A DNA stretch of 64,000 nt from Pilatotrama ljubarskyi (lineage: Eukaryota > Basidiomycota > Agaricomycetes > Polyporales > Polyporaceae): assembly GCA_022385805.1 (NCBI GenBank), contig MU277680.1, positions 318,693 through 382,692 on the forward strand. Direction: 5' to 3'. Shown piece after piece: positions 35,452 to 48,186 of this stretch (position 1 is the stretch's first letter; each line of letters starts with the position of its first letter). The position numbers and the translations under genes were made by a program. Below the pieces are notes generated by a model. It was not told the origin of the DNA, ran no database searches, and saw only the letters and a program-made list of their open reading frames with translations.

Positions 35452-37269
35452 CTACTGCTTCTCCCGCACCTCCGCAACCCGGTCTGCCTGGGTCTCCCGG
35501 GTCCCCTCGAGCGGAGTCCCCTGCAGTTCCGCCGCATAGTCCACGATCGTCTTCCCCCGCTTGTCACGGTAGAACACCATATCGCCTGCGGGAACGCACA
35601 CCCAAGAGAGAGCCCCGTCAGCACATTGACCATCGGCCGGACCCGCCGCGAGAGAAGCGGGAAGATGAAACGGGATGACGCACCCTCGTTGTCGACGAAC
35701 TGGCAGAAGTTGTAGTTGTCCCAGAGCGCGCGGAAGACGGGCTTGCTCGAGCGGCGGTAGTAGGGGCCCATGACGCGCGCGAGGTGCGCGGTCGCCTCCT
35801 CGCCGTTGTACCACGGCATCCGCGGGAAGAAGTGGTGCACGACGTGGTAGTGCGCGACTGCGAACAGATTCCGACAGAATCAGTGAGCCGCACATAGGTT
35901 TTGCCTCCGGAAAGGAGGCGCGCGCACCATCATGCAAGAAGAACCGCCCCTGCCATCCGAGGAAGTCGCGGTCGACGGTGGCGGCGGCGCCGACCTGGAA
36001 GTTCCATGCGCGCTGGCGGTAGTGCGGCAGCGCGGGGTCCGTGTGGTGCAGGTACGTGATCATGATGAACCAGTGCGTGACGAGCACCCAGGGCACGCCG
36101 TAGTACATCGCGACGGAGAGCGCGCCGTAGCGCACGCAGCCGTACGCGAGCAGCGCGAGCGCGCCGAGGAGCCCGAGGTTGGACGCGATCACGGCGTTGC
36201 GCTGCGCGGGATCGAATATGATGGAGTTCGCTGTAGAAGGGACCAGTTAGGTGGAGATGGAAGGGGGACGAAGGGGGGGACGTACGATCGAAATGGTTCG
36301 TCCACTTCGGGTAGTTCTTCTGCCCAGACACGTTCCACACTACACAATTTCATGTCAGCACCTCCCCTCCTTAGTCAGACAGAGTAGACGACTCACGAAG
36401 GTACGCCTCAAAGGCAAACAGCTGCTGGCGCACGAGCATGTACAGGGTATAAATGGGGGTATCGCCAAAGTACTCGTCCCAGTCGATCTCCGAGTCGTGC
36501 TTGTCGGAGGGGATGCCGAGGTCCTCGCGCGTCTTCGGCACGTACACCTCGTCGCGCTCCATCGATGCATGGTTGCTGTGGTGCCGGTGGTGCGAGAACT
36601 TCCAGCTGAAATACGGTGTCCACAGGAGGCTGTGGAGGATCTGCGAGCGGGCAAACGTGTCAGCCAGAGGACGACAGGAGTAGTGTAACAGCATGTGGAC
36701 GTACGTAGCCGACTACGTTGCAGACGGTGGCGTTGGGAGAGAATGCACTGTGGCCGCACTGGAGGGAAACTATCAGCTACTCTGGGTCGAGACGACACTC
36801 TCGGCTGATCGCACCTCATGGCCAATGACCCATATTCCGGTGAATACGAGCCCTTGGAACCACCAGCTGGTGTTGTCCGGTCAGCGTAGCTCGGCTTACA
36901 AGAGGAGCTAGCTGCTTACTAAGTGAGCCAACAGGCACACTTGAGCATGACAGTCGATACTGGACCCAAGTAAGGCTGCAGTGCAGGGTGACTGCAAAGC
37001 CAGTCTATCTTGAGGGCGAGGGCAAACAAGCCCGCCGCCATGACGAGGTCGCGCAGGGCATAGGCTAGCGCCTTTGCTGTATTCCTCTCAAAGAGGTGTG
37101 ACGGGATCTGGTCCCGGATCTCTTTGAGAGTCCTAGAGAGAACGAGGCAGTGAGGACTTCGTCGGAGACCGCTACAACGAAGGGAAGCCTACCATGGCGG
37201 AGGGACGAGCGGGGGCAGAGGCTCCTCCAGGACTGCTGCTTTCCGCGTTTGCGTGGTGCTTGGTGACAT
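35452..37269 (-). CDS. Delta12-type fatty acid desaturase 1 (acetylenase-like candidate)
   Basis: Minus strand, ATG at 37269-37267, stop TAG at 35452-35454. The first exon (37193-37269) gives [20 protein letters not shown], spliced to [17 protein letters not shown], the usual N-terminal signature of FAD2-like enzymes. Three histidine boxes: HECGH, split by an intron after the Glu codon and followed by [35 protein letters not shown]; and [14 protein letters not shown], preceded by AHY. Also seen are [16 protein letters not shown] and [16 protein letters not shown]. These are integral ER proteins binding two irons and acting on acyl lipids with cytochrome b5 as donor. Delta12/omega-6 desaturases and fungal acetylenases cannot be separated by eye. 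Seven or so exons; internal borders are approximate. Confidence 0.9.
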
Positions 37270-39517
37270 GGCCGCGGCGGTTGATCGGCAAGGCGCTCCA
37301 GGAAGGTCGCGGCCGTGGGCTTACGCGAGCTTTATAGCAAGAGATCGAACGGAGAACACTGGGACTAGTGCGAGTCCTGGACTTGTTCTCAGAAGCGTTC
37401 GGGCGTTTGGCAGCGCCGTGGCTCAGTCAGAAGGTTTTCTGCAGTATCTTTGATGTCAGATGGACTGCTGGGGCTGGCGTGCACCTGCAACAGTTGGGAG
37501 CGGGCCGCGTGCGAGAATGCGAGATTGAGAGAAGGAGAGGAGAAAAGAATGGTGTTGGCCGTACGGGACGCCGGCGTAGCAGGAACCCACTGGCACGGGG
37601 ACGGGGAGCGGATTACGAAAGTGCTTGCTGTCCGTCTGAACATGGGCCGTCCTTGTATTGTCGTTGGTCGGCCAGGGCCGGACGACGCGGAGGGGGCGTG
37701 GTGATGCATGCCTGTGACCGCGGCACGCATCGCACTGCGTTAGCAGCTCGAGGCAATACAGCACCAGCAGCACTTCGCCCGGGGATCCTGCCACATCCGA
37801 GGCCGGCGCCGGCGGATGGTGATCAGAAATGCAGCGCGAGAGTCTATGTGCCCACATCGCATCGCACAAGATGCGCGCACGCATCGCTATCACTCACTCA
37901 CTCGCCCCGCAGTGATGTTCTGCGCGCGGACCCTCAGATCCGAGTCGATCGCTCGCTACGACCGCGAAGGGACGCTATTCCAGCCATCTGTCCCTCGCGC
38001 ACCGCTGTTGCGATCGCTGATTCAAGTACAGCTGCCGGCGGACGCTGCGGACCAGGACGTCTGTCAGATATACAATATTGCTCGCCGCGCGAAGCTGACG
38101 GGCGCTGGCCGGTAAGGTTGAACCGGCGCTCGCCTGCTATTGACTGCGAGCGACGTGCAGCGAGAGCGGAGCCGATGCGGCCTCTGTCCATCGGACGTTG
38201 TCGAGTGCAGCATGACGCTTGGCTATGCACCGCCGTCGCGCTGGGCTGGCAGGTGCTCTCCGCCGTGTCCGCTTGGGCGGAATGGAAGGGTCTCGTTATC
38301 TGATAGCAGCCCCCTCTGCCAGAGCCAGGAATTCTGCTCTCACCGCATGGAGCGGATGTTCGGCGACACATTGAGATATGGAGGGCGCATGGCCCGGGCG
38401 GACGTGGGAGCCCTCGGCCGCGTTCGTACGTCCTGCACAATGCCCGTAGTGCGTTGTGAGAATGCCCGTGATGCGAGAACATTGATTTCAAAGGAGTCTC
38501 CGGGAGAAGGAACTTGGAGGAGCTCGAGAACGCATGCGCAATGAGAACACACGACGAACGCGACAGACCCACCTTCCATCTCAGTCGAGATGACCCGCCG
38601 GCTCCCGCGGGGCCAATTGCGACTGGACCTTGCACCAGCGAACAGCCGCCGCGAGCCGGGTGCCGCGTCCCAGATGTCAACATTATGCGCTTCTCCTGCC
38701 CCCTGAGAGAAGAGGAAGGGCGCGGGATGTGGTCATCGGAACAGCCATAGTCTCACGGAGGAAGCCCGTCATGAGGTACACGCCGTCCTTGGCGGAAAAG
38801 AGCGAAGATAGAACGCAGAACGCGAACACGAAGGAGATTGGCAAGCTAGGTCGTGACTATTCTCAAAACCGAAAGTTCCCCCCGGAGCGCTGGCGCTCGC
38901 CGAGGAAGCAAACACTCAATATATGGTCCGTGGCCCTCTTTCTATAGCTATAGCTGCAGATGGGACCTGACTTCCGCCCTTCTGCCAAAATAATGATAGC
39001 GTTCGTGCGCACCTGGCATATCAATGCCGTCTGCGAACGGTACAATGTGCCAGGCAAACGTCGGCGGAACTCATCCATCCCGGAACATATGCAGCAACGA
39101 TGCACCCCGTACTATTGCCCGGGAAATAAACATATACAGCACGCAGCAACGACCTAATATACACAATACACACGTACAGACGGCCGGCTCGCAGCGGCGC
39201 TAACCGCAGCCTCGTCAAATTCGGCCACCGTCAAAGTCCTCGCCCATGGCACCTCCCACGTTCCGTCCGACAGGCCTAGGCTAGCTGCAGCGCCGCACGT
39301 CAGCCCGAGTCAATCGCCTTCGCGCCCCACCAATCCCATCCGACCACCCCCTGCCGAGCTCCCACGCTGTATTTATCGATCGATCCGCGGCCTGAAGGGT
39401 ATGGGAAATACCAGAGCGGCAGGCCTGGCCCTGGGTAACAGAAGAGGCTCCAAGATCCGGAAAGTCTATCTGGCGCCGCCGCACCGCCGCACGCCAGGGA
39501 ATTTGGAGACACCAACG
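37270..39517. other. 2.2-kb interval without a recognised gene
   Basis: Separates the two desaturases. It contains the promoter of desaturase 1 and the 3' flank of desaturase 2. The longest frames (37368-38303 on plus, 37934-38683 on minus) overlap each other and show biased composition without any domain. Confidence 0.5.
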
Positions 39518-41462
39518 TCAATGGGACGCGGCGGACACAGCGCTGCGTTCCCCCGTCGAGAGAGGCGGGTGAGAGTCTGCCGGGGAAGGCTCGACAGTCT
39601 TGACGGATCGCTTTGCGCTGCCGGTCGCGTCCTTGTAGAAGACGATGTCGCCCTCTTCTTCGACGAAAAGGCAGTTCACGAACGAGCGCCAGAGCGCGCG
39701 GAAGACGGGCGTGGAGTCGTACACGTGCGCGTCGCCGAGGAGGGGTCGGATCGCGGCGTGCGCCATGGGGAGGTTGTCTGTAAACCAGTTAGCGCTGTGG
39801 CGCAAGAGGGTATGCGATGTGAGCGGCTCACAGAATGGGATCTGTGTGACAAAGCAGAAGTCAGCGAAGTGATTGCTAGGGCGGTCAGTGATGAAGACAT
39901 ACGTTTGCAAAGAGATGGTGAGCGGTGTGGTAGTGGTTCACACCCAGGAAAATGTAGATGCCGACCCAGCCTAGGAAAGGCTACAACAAAGCCGTAAATC
40001 GATGCTTGCTCAGAGCGAAGAGGGCCTCACTGAGAGCTCACCCTGTCTACGGTGGAAAGCGCTCCGCGAGTCTTGCTCCAAGCGTTGCTGCGATAGAAAG
40101 GAACGGTCGGGCAAGAGTGTTGCAACTAGAGCCTGCGGTGAGCACCGCTCTATCGTCCGTAACATCAGGGACCTACGAAAGTCATAGCCATGACCCTGCC
40201 AACGCGCACACACAATTAGCTCACCGCAAGGGCCGGGAAGAACGATCACTTACCAGTGATTCGCGACCAGGAACGGCGCGAGGTAGATCTTTGCTACGAA
40301 GCCCCACGAGTGGTACCGCGCGAGGAGCGCGAGGAACGCCATCATGCCGAAGATCGACGCGTTCGACACGTACACCGCGTTGTACTCGTCCTTCGAGAAC
40401 AGGCCCGAGTACGGGTTCCAGTGCTATGCGGGCGAGGAAGTCAGCGGACGCGCAGAGCACTCACGAGGACTGACCGCGGACGTACGTTCGCGCCCTTGGG
40501 GTACCGCTTGGAGCCCATGGTGTTCCACCTGGCGTCCTGTCAGCGATCCGCGCGCACGGGGAAGCAGCAGGCCAAGGCTTACGTCAAATACGTGTCTGCA
40601 AAGGTTCATCATACGTGCATGAGCGCATGTCCTCGACAATCAAAACCAGGCAGCACACTCACGCAACCCGAGGAACTGCATCACCAAGAACCGGCACAGC
40701 AGGAAGATCGGGCTCTCCTCGAAAGCTTCGCGGTAGTCGCTCTTCGTCGCCTTCCCCGGCGGGGGCAGGCCGTACGCGGAGCGCAGGTGCGGGACGTATA
40801 CCTCCTCGGTGTCGATGTTCCCCGCGGTCTTGTGGTGCCGGAGGTGCGTGAGCCGCCAGGAGAAGTAGGGGAGGAAGATGAGCGTGTGGCAGACGAGCCC
40901 GATCCCGTGGTTAATCCACTTGACGGGCGAGAGGTTGTCGTGGTCGGCCTGCGGTTGCGGGCGTAGCGTCAGCTAATGGAGTTACGGAGAGTAGGGCGGC
41001 TGGAGTAGTGGCACGCACTTCATGTCCTATAGGTCAAGTCATGAGCCTTCCCGTCTAGTGTATGCAAGCACAAGTCCGAGACTTACCTACGGACCAGAGC
41101 CCAGCCCAAGCGATCCCCTGGCCATTCCAATACACAAGCCAAAGTGCCCACCTAATCACCTCCCGCCACGCATGCGGGACCGCCGCGGGCAGCCTCGCGA
41201 CCACCCAGTCAATATGCCACCCAAAGAAGGTGAAGAGCACGGTAGTGAGAACGACGGGAGCAATCCCGACGAGCGCGCGGCGGGTGCTCCGATGGAAGGC
41301 CTCGTTGGGGATCGCGCGCCGGAGGTCGCGCAGCTCGATGTCAGGCGGGACGAACGCGGTCTGCGTGCGCGCGATGTACTCCTCGCCATCGGCTAGGAGG
41401 TGCTTCAGGTTCGCGACCATCGCCGGTGTCAGAGGCTTGTGGTTAGTAGAAGGGTAGTCCAA
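39518..41462 (-). CDS. Delta12-type fatty acid desaturase 2, divergent
   Basis: Minus strand, from MDYPSTNHKPLTPAM at 41462 to TGA at 39518-39520. The N-terminal signature is ELRDLRRAIPNEAFHRST, followed by two hydrophobic spans. Histidine box 1 reads HEADH (usual HECGH) in VGHEADHDNLSPVKWINHG, where GHE comes from an 8-nt microexon at 41019-41026 between introns with good splice sites. Box 2 is HLRHHKTAGNIDTEEVYVP and box 3 NHYHTAHHLFAN. SKDEYNAVYVSNASIFGMMA and FYRSNAWSKTRGALSTVDR complete the middle. The end reads VFRALWRSFVNCLFVEEEGD and VFYKDA, as in desaturase 1. All eight His ligands expected of the family appear present. Substrate and regiochemistry unknown; the altered box 1 suggests a changed activity. 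Confidence 0.87.
41019..41026 (-). other. 8-nt microexon of desaturase 2
   Basis: Read on the minus strand as GACATGAA between acceptor CCTATAG and donor GTGCGTG. It joins GTA-G upstream and GCC-GAC-CAC downstream to give VGHEADH, carrying the first His and the Glu of box 1. Desaturase 1 has an intron at the same place after the Glu codon. Confidence 0.75.
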
Positions 41463-43620
41463 GTCCGAGAGGGAAAGATAGAGAGTGTGGGGGGAGCGGC
41501 GGCTGTGAGTTCAGCGGTTCGCGCGAGATGCTCAGGGACTTCAAGCCTCGAGGCCGCGTAGCACTCCTTACTAGTCTGCACGATATCATGAATCACGATG
41601 CGGAGCGCGGAATGCGGAGAGGCGGCGAACACCCCGGCCACAGCACCGAAGCCTACCTCCACTGTCGCCGGTCTGCCACTGCGCTGGGACTGGAATCAGA
41701 TCGGTGCTGTACGGTCATCTACAGCATCTTCGAGCTTCTGCTGCGCGTCAGCAGCTTTGGACGAAAAAAGGCGCACCGCATGCTGTACATTTCGGATTTC
41801 CACTGGATGTCAGTGCGCCGAGTCTGGGGGCCCGGGGTGTTTACGGCATCCCGCGCGAATCGGCTCGACCCGCCTGAACGGGGCAGACGCGTTCTCACGA
41901 ACATACAGCACCGTACCGTACCGTATCGCATCGCAATTTTAGAGGAGAGACTCGGAATCAGAGAATGCAGAGGCTTCCGATGGGGGAGTGAGAGAAGCAC
42001 GCAGTACGCAGCACTTGGCAGGTGCAGTCAGACCGGCGCGGTATTTCGGGGTCCTCGCGTATGTCAACTGAATCTCTTCTTCTGAAGCATCCTGTCAGGA
42101 GGCAGACTTAGACTAGTACTGTTGCCGAGATGTTACGGCGGCAAGCCAAGCCGACAGAGCGGGTCTTCGGTAACTTGACCGCGAATTCACAAGGGTGGGT
42201 GTGATGACGCCTGCGCACCGCACAGTCATTGTTGGTGCGATGGTGGATTGGGAACACCATCGACATCGTGCATCGTGCACTGGTATGGACGGTTGCTTCT
42301 GCCTGCGAACCTGATTGGACACGTATGGTCAGCCTATCACATGTATGATAGAACAGAAGCTGAAGATGCTACATACAGCGGTGATGTCGACACGGACGAT
42401 AGCTAGTCCTGCGACAATCGCGACAGACTTGGAAGGCGGGTCAGTCTTTGCGAGCAGGAGCATCCGGACTATCTCCACTGAACGCTCTCCAGGCCTTCTC
42501 GGCTGATGGAGGGATCACAAGCAACCTCACAGTCCCGATATGAGGGTGCATCCCTGAGGCGCAGGGAGTCTTCGGGATTCGCGGAGGACTTTCTATTTGC
42601 CAGTCGCAGACGGACAATGGCTAACCCGTAGAGGAGAGCGCCACGAAGGGCGCGAGTTAGTTCCATCCGATTCGAGGGTGCCTATCTTACTATTGCAGCA
42701 CATGAGAGGAAAGGCTCCTGTCCGCCCACGTACTCGCCGACAAAGGATTACGGCGCACCGCTGGCGGCCACATATGCCAATGCCATGTCGATCTGCCGTT
42801 TTGCAATGGAGCACGTAACCGGACCGGGCGTGACGCAACCTCTGTCCATCTTTATCGAGCGTTGGAAGACCGCGCCCGCAGTGTCATCTTCCCCGGAACT
42901 CGCTGCGAGCTGACGAGTGTTTCATGGGGATCCGGGGGTGCCGCTGCGCAGTCGAGTCCGCCTCCATCTTGCTCCTGACATTGCGCAACATTTGTTACAT
43001 GTCGCAGCGCTCACCTGCTGACTCTGGCGCGAACAAGAAGCTGAGAAGAACGCACGCACGGTGCGTCGGGAAGGCGCTGATATGATGGACGAGGCAGTGC
43101 GAAATGCGGGCGGGTCGCGCAGATGCGGATGGGTGATGCAAGGCGATGGAAGGAGCAAGGGAAGGAGAGCGGGTGAACGAGCTCAAGCGTGGGAGAGCCG
43201 ACTTGCAAGACAGCACGGTGGCGGTGTCGGGGTGACCGGGGGTATGGCCTGCGCGCCGGCCGAGCGCCGAAGAGGCCGGAAGCCGCGCGAGGGTGAGTTC
43301 ACCTCCGCCACGGTCGTACCGCCGACGCGGCCAGGCTGGGAAGAGTTCTGTGCTGAGGCCGCTGGGCAGAGAGAGGGGACGCGGCTGAGACTCGGAGATC
43401 GCCATGGCAGAACTCTGTCGGCTTCGGATTCGCAGCGTCCATCATGCCGTTCCTGGCACGCACACACACCGCTCTCTCTCGCAGCCGCTGCCTCTCAGTC
43501 TGGGCTGAGTCCGGCATATCCCACACGGTAAACACGTCCTGGCCAGCTGCACGTTCCTGCCTCGCACATTTCAACTTTGACTGACCCCAGCACACCGCGG
43601 CCGTCGTCGAGCACCACAAC
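41463..43620. other. 2.2-kb interval between divergent genes, no gene recognised
   Basis: Likely holds the promoters of desaturase 2 (-) and P450-3 (+). Frames near 43061-43976 on both strands overlap and lack domain features. Confidence 0.5.
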
Positions 43621-45852
43621 ATGCAGTGGACCGCCGTAGACATCGTCGCGCTCGGTCTCTTCGCCGTCATCCTCGGCCTCTTCCTCAAACGCTCCTTCAC
43701 GCAGACAGGCCTCCCGCCGGGCCCCAAGCCAGTCCCGCTCTTCGGAAACCTCTTCCAGCTCGAGCAGCAGCAGGAATGGCTCCAGTTCACCAACTGGGGC
43801 AAGACATACGGTACGTTCTCCGTACTCAAGCCTGGATGTAGTACGCTGAAGGACATGCTGCAGGCGATGTCGTCACTATGCGTATCTTCAACAAGCCTAT
43901 CATCCTCCTCAACTCGGCGCAAGCTATCGTAGACCTCTTCGAGGCTCGCTCGGCCATTTATTCCGACCGGCCGCACCTCACCATGGCCTGCGACCTGTCA
44001 GTATCCGTCCGTTGAACTACCTCGATATTCACTCGCTCTGACACTCGCCTTTAGCATGGGGTGGGGCGAGACGGTCGTACTCATGCCGTATAACGACCGC
44101 TTCAAGAATTACCGCAGGCTCCTCAAAGTCGGCCTCAACACCCAGGTCACGCGCGACTACTGGCCGCTCATGGAGAAGGAGATCGGCAGGGAGCTCGCGT
44201 GGTTGCACGACAACCCCGACGCCTACGTGCAGCACTTCCGCCGGTAGGGTGGCATCTCCTAGGTTCGGGTCGAGCACGTCCGACTGATGGTGTCTCTGGT
44301 CGTGAATAGGACTGCCGGAACCGTCGCGCTGAAGATCGCCTATGGGTACCAGAACGAGAACAACGAGTTCAAGGCGCTCGTCAAGGACACCGAGGACGCC
44401 CTGCGCATGTTCGCAATCGCCGCGCTGCCCGGTGTCTTCCTAGTAGACACCCTCCCCTTCCGTGCGTCCGCCGCTTTGACGTGACATTCTTGGGTCTTGG
44501 TTCTAAAATGCAGTTGTATGCAGTGCGCTTCCTTCCGACCTGGTTCCCCGGCGCGGGCTTCAAGCGGCTGGGCATCTACACGCAGAAGCTCATCAAGGCC
44601 ATGATCGACACGCCCTTCAGCATGGTCAAGCGGCAGGTGGTGCGTCTCCCGCCCTCTATCCCTTCGAAAGGGCATTGTAGAGTAGCAGCAACCTGACGTG
44701 CATGTATGCGTCGGTATAGGACTCCGGAACCGCGCCCCGGTCATTTGTCTCCGACCTCCTGAACGAGCCTCCCGAGGAGCGGAGCACGGACGAGGACATC
44801 AAGTGGGTTGCCGCAGGGCTATACGCTGGGCAGTCAGATACGGTACGCCTCCCCCTCTCCCCTCCCTCGCGCTCTCCTTCTATTGCGCGACACTCCGCTA
44901 ACTTAGCGTTGTACAGACTGTGGCAGCGTTGTCGACGTTCCTCCTCTGCATGATGCTCTTCCCCGAGGTCCAGAAGAAGGCGCAGTTCGAGATCGACTGC
45001 GTCATCGGGAACGACCGCCTCCCGAAGATCGAGGACAGAGACTCCCTCCCGTACGTCGTCGCGGTGCTCAAGGAGGTGCTGAGGTGGCGCCCGGTCGTGC
45101 CTATGGGTACGTCTGCCCCTGCGATACCCGCTTGTCAGGTACTCAGCGGCGCGATCGTCCGGCAGTGTCGCACTCGGTGATGCAAGACGACGTCTACCGC
45201 GGGTACCATTTCCCCAAGGGCACCGCGCTCGTCGCCAACATCTGGTCCGCATCCCACCCTCTCCCACAAATACCGAATCCATGCGACTCGTAGCTGACTG
45301 TGGATGTGTAGGGCGGCGCTCCATGACCCCGCCCGGTACAGCGACCCGGACACGTTCAGGCCCGAGCGGTTCCTCCCGCCCGAGAACGCACCCGACAGCT
45401 CGAGCTTCGCGTTCGGGTTCGGCAGGCGGTACGTCCCTTCCTCGTTCCCGTGTACTCATCATGCCCCCTCCCCGTAGCACGCGGCTCCCGGGGTTAGCGT
45501 GCAGTAGAACGACGGTGCTGACTATATGCGCTAGGGCGTGCCCGGGCGAAGCGGTCGCGCACGCGTCGCTGTTCTGCACGCTCGCGTGCATCCTCGCCGT
45601 GTTCGACATCTCGATGCCCGTGGACGAGGCGACGGGCAAGCCTATCGAGCCCAAGATGGTGTGGTCCTCTGGCGTCACTAGGTCAGTGCCTCCCCGTTCT
45701 GGATCTTGTCGATGTAGGGGGTGAGCTGACGTGTGGCTCGGGACGGTTGCAGTCACCCGCATCCGTTCAAGGTGAAGATCGTGCCCCGCTCGGCGGACGC
45801 GGTCGCGCTCATCAACCGGGCGAGGGACGTCGATGAGACGGAGTCACAGTGA
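43621..45852 (+). CDS. Cytochrome P450 monooxygenase 3, 510 aa
   Basis: Exons: 43621-43810, 43864-43996, 44055-44243, 44310-44461, 44524-44636, 44720-44842, 44917-45106, 45166-45244, 45312-45428, 45535-45681, 45753-45852. The sum is 1533 nt (510 aa plus stop). One N-terminal membrane anchor (DIVALGLFAVILGLFL) is followed by the hinge GLPPGPKPVPLFGN, the microsomal layout. The C-helix region is RFKNYRRLLK, the I-helix AGQSDTTVAALSTF, the K-helix ExxR EVLR with WRPVVPMALPH, then FRPERFLPPE and the haem loop FGFGRRACPGE. It resembles the basidiomycete O-methylsterigmatocystin oxidoreductase-like (CYP64-related) group and is not a close relative of the tandem P450s at 17-22 kb. Its position beside two desaturases suggests oxidation of a lipid-derived intermediate. 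Confidence 0.93.
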
Positions 45853-48186
45853 GCTCTGCGTGCTTGTACAGTTTCTCTCTCTGCTTCTCCTACGTGCCTG
45901 TATACTATGTCGTTGATTCGTGGAACTCCATTCATAATGCATGCCTATTGAGCTCCGTAAGCGCGACGGACGATTCGCCATTGAGTGATGCCCATGCTTC
46001 GCCGTAGGAGGAGGCCGGCGGCGACCATCTATGCTGCAAGGCCCGGACATGAGCACCATTGTCCGCCGGATCGCTACGAACGAACGTCATGCTGTACGTT
46101 CGGAGCGAGAACTAGTCGGCCGACCGCACCCAGCGGGCTGCTGAGCCGCGTACGTTTGCCATACTGTACACCCGCGCTCGCTCCAGCACGCTCGAACGGG
46201 CCTCCTCTTCTGTGCCCTGGTACCGGTCGAGCGCGCGCGAAGGAGTTACCCTCTTCGTCGCCTGCAGGACGACGAGGACGACGAGGCCGCGCTTCCAAGT
46301 TGCCTTTCGCATGCTCGAGGGCACCGGCAGTCCCGTCACTTGCCAGTGCATTCGGTCAAATCACGAATACATATCGGCCACCGTACGTGGTTGCAACGTG
46401 CGCATGCGCGCATCGGGTATGTCGAGCCAGATACATGCGGGACGTCGGCGTCGTTCCAAGCAGTGGTCGTTCCAGTCCCACCCGGTCACCACCGCGCCGT
46501 CGGCGACATGGGGTCTTGATACACTTTTAACCCGGACACTGTTGCGCCGTGAAGACGCGCAAGGATAGCTGAGTAGTAGACCTTGACTAACGCCTCGGCC
46601 ATCAAAGGGAGACGCGGGGCTGAATGAAGAGTTCCTGACGGTCTTGAGGATATCCTGGAGAGATTAATAACGCATGCCGAAACTCGTAGGCGGAAAAAAC
46701 GTAGAGCCAAGGGGTGGTGATCCAGATAATACACGGGCTAGCCTACTGCTAGCCTTGGTTCGGCACACGCGGAGGACGAACAAGACGGTGACGGCTCGGA
46801 CACGGAGCACTCTGAGAGGCTCAAGACACGGAAACCAGCCAAGGAGGAATGCGCGCGGGCGCACATTGCAAGGGGGTGTGGCAGTGACGAGAGCATGATT
46901 TGGAGCGAAAGCAAGAACAAGCACTGGAGTACTCAGTGCACAACGGGCCGCCAAGAGACGTGTGCACTAAGGATGACATTGTTAGACTGGAGACGCGAGT
47001 ACTGTCACCGGGACAAACCACTGATTCTGAACGCTTCTCAGGCTCCGCCTCAGTTCGTCGGTCTCCAGCGGAGTGCCTCCACGCATCCCGGCAACTACGC
47101 GGCCATATTCACTGGGAAGTAGAGTTCTGCCGCATTCTCGTAATGCAGGTTGGTGCTGAGAGCATGTGCAGAGAATCCGTCGACAGTCGCGGGAGTAGGA
47201 ATGAAAGTCGGGGCGGGCACCGGGCACCTCTCTGGGCTGAGATCGCTACCAAGCATTGGGAAGGTCGCCGAAGCTATGGGACAGTCGAACACTCGTAGGA
47301 CACAGAGCCGACGTGAGTGCTCGAACGAGCAGAGGAGCAGCAACTTCGATAGTGACCTCAAGCGGCGCAGACAGCCTAGGAAGTCCCATAACTCGCCGTG
47401 GTACGTCGGCGGATCCTCCGCAAGAGACAAAGCCAGTTGAGAGCTACAGACCGGGCAGGCGGAATCATAACCATGGCAGCTCTCAAGGCCGCCCTACCGA
47501 TTCAGACCAGCATCGACCAGAGAGAACACGCGCAAGGGGAGTCCGCAAAGCAGATGCAATAGCGCAACAGGCTACTCGATCGTGTAAGCATCGACAGCTA
47601 GATACGAGATGTACGCTTACCTCGGCGAGAGCATCCCTACGCCGCCAAAGGCGGCGAGGGGCGTCCGCGCGACCGTCGAAAGGGCTATTTTGGACAGAAA
47701 GGGAGAACCTACCCGGTGTCAGCCGTGGGACGATACACAGATGGCTAGAGACAGGTTGTGTGCCAGTGCGGCTCATAGGGCGATGAAAAGGCGCAATCTG
47801 AGGCAGCGAGTCAAAGGGGCGAAAATTCCAACTCAAGCAGGGAACAAGGACGGGAGTAGCACGAAAGCACGCCAGGGATGATGTTGCGGTAGCAAGCAAA
47901 GTGGATAAATGAACGATAGATGATGCAGCAGCGCAGGAACGCATCGTACAAACAACAACACAGCAACGGTCAGTATACAGTACGCTCGTTAGATTAGGAC
48001 AGGGGCGTCCGACCAGGGCGAGGATGAGTGATGAGGAAGAAAATGAGGGGGCGAGATGGGCGTAAGGGTATCGCCACGGTATCGGGTTGATCGGTATGTG
48101 GAGGTGTATTGGTGTATATCGAGGTATGAGCGGGCGAGGGGCGAGGACGTTGAATCCAGTATCCAAGAGATATAGGCCCGTTGATA
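45853..48186. other. 2.3-kb interval without a recognised gene
   Basis: Numerous short frames on both strands, none with domain features or convincing splice chains. The last 600 bases are probably the 3' UTR of the acidic-protein gene. Confidence 0.5.

Noticed and set aside
37368..38303. 311-codon plus-strand frame
   Set aside because: Arg/Ala/Ser-rich composition, no domain, overlapped by a similar-size frame on the other strand, no splice context.
37934..38683. 249-codon minus-strand frame
   Set aside because: Same region, no family features; typical chance frame in GC-rich DNA.
43299..43976. 225-codon minus-strand frame overlapping the start of P450-3
   Set aside because: Antisense to exons 1-2 of a well-supported P450.
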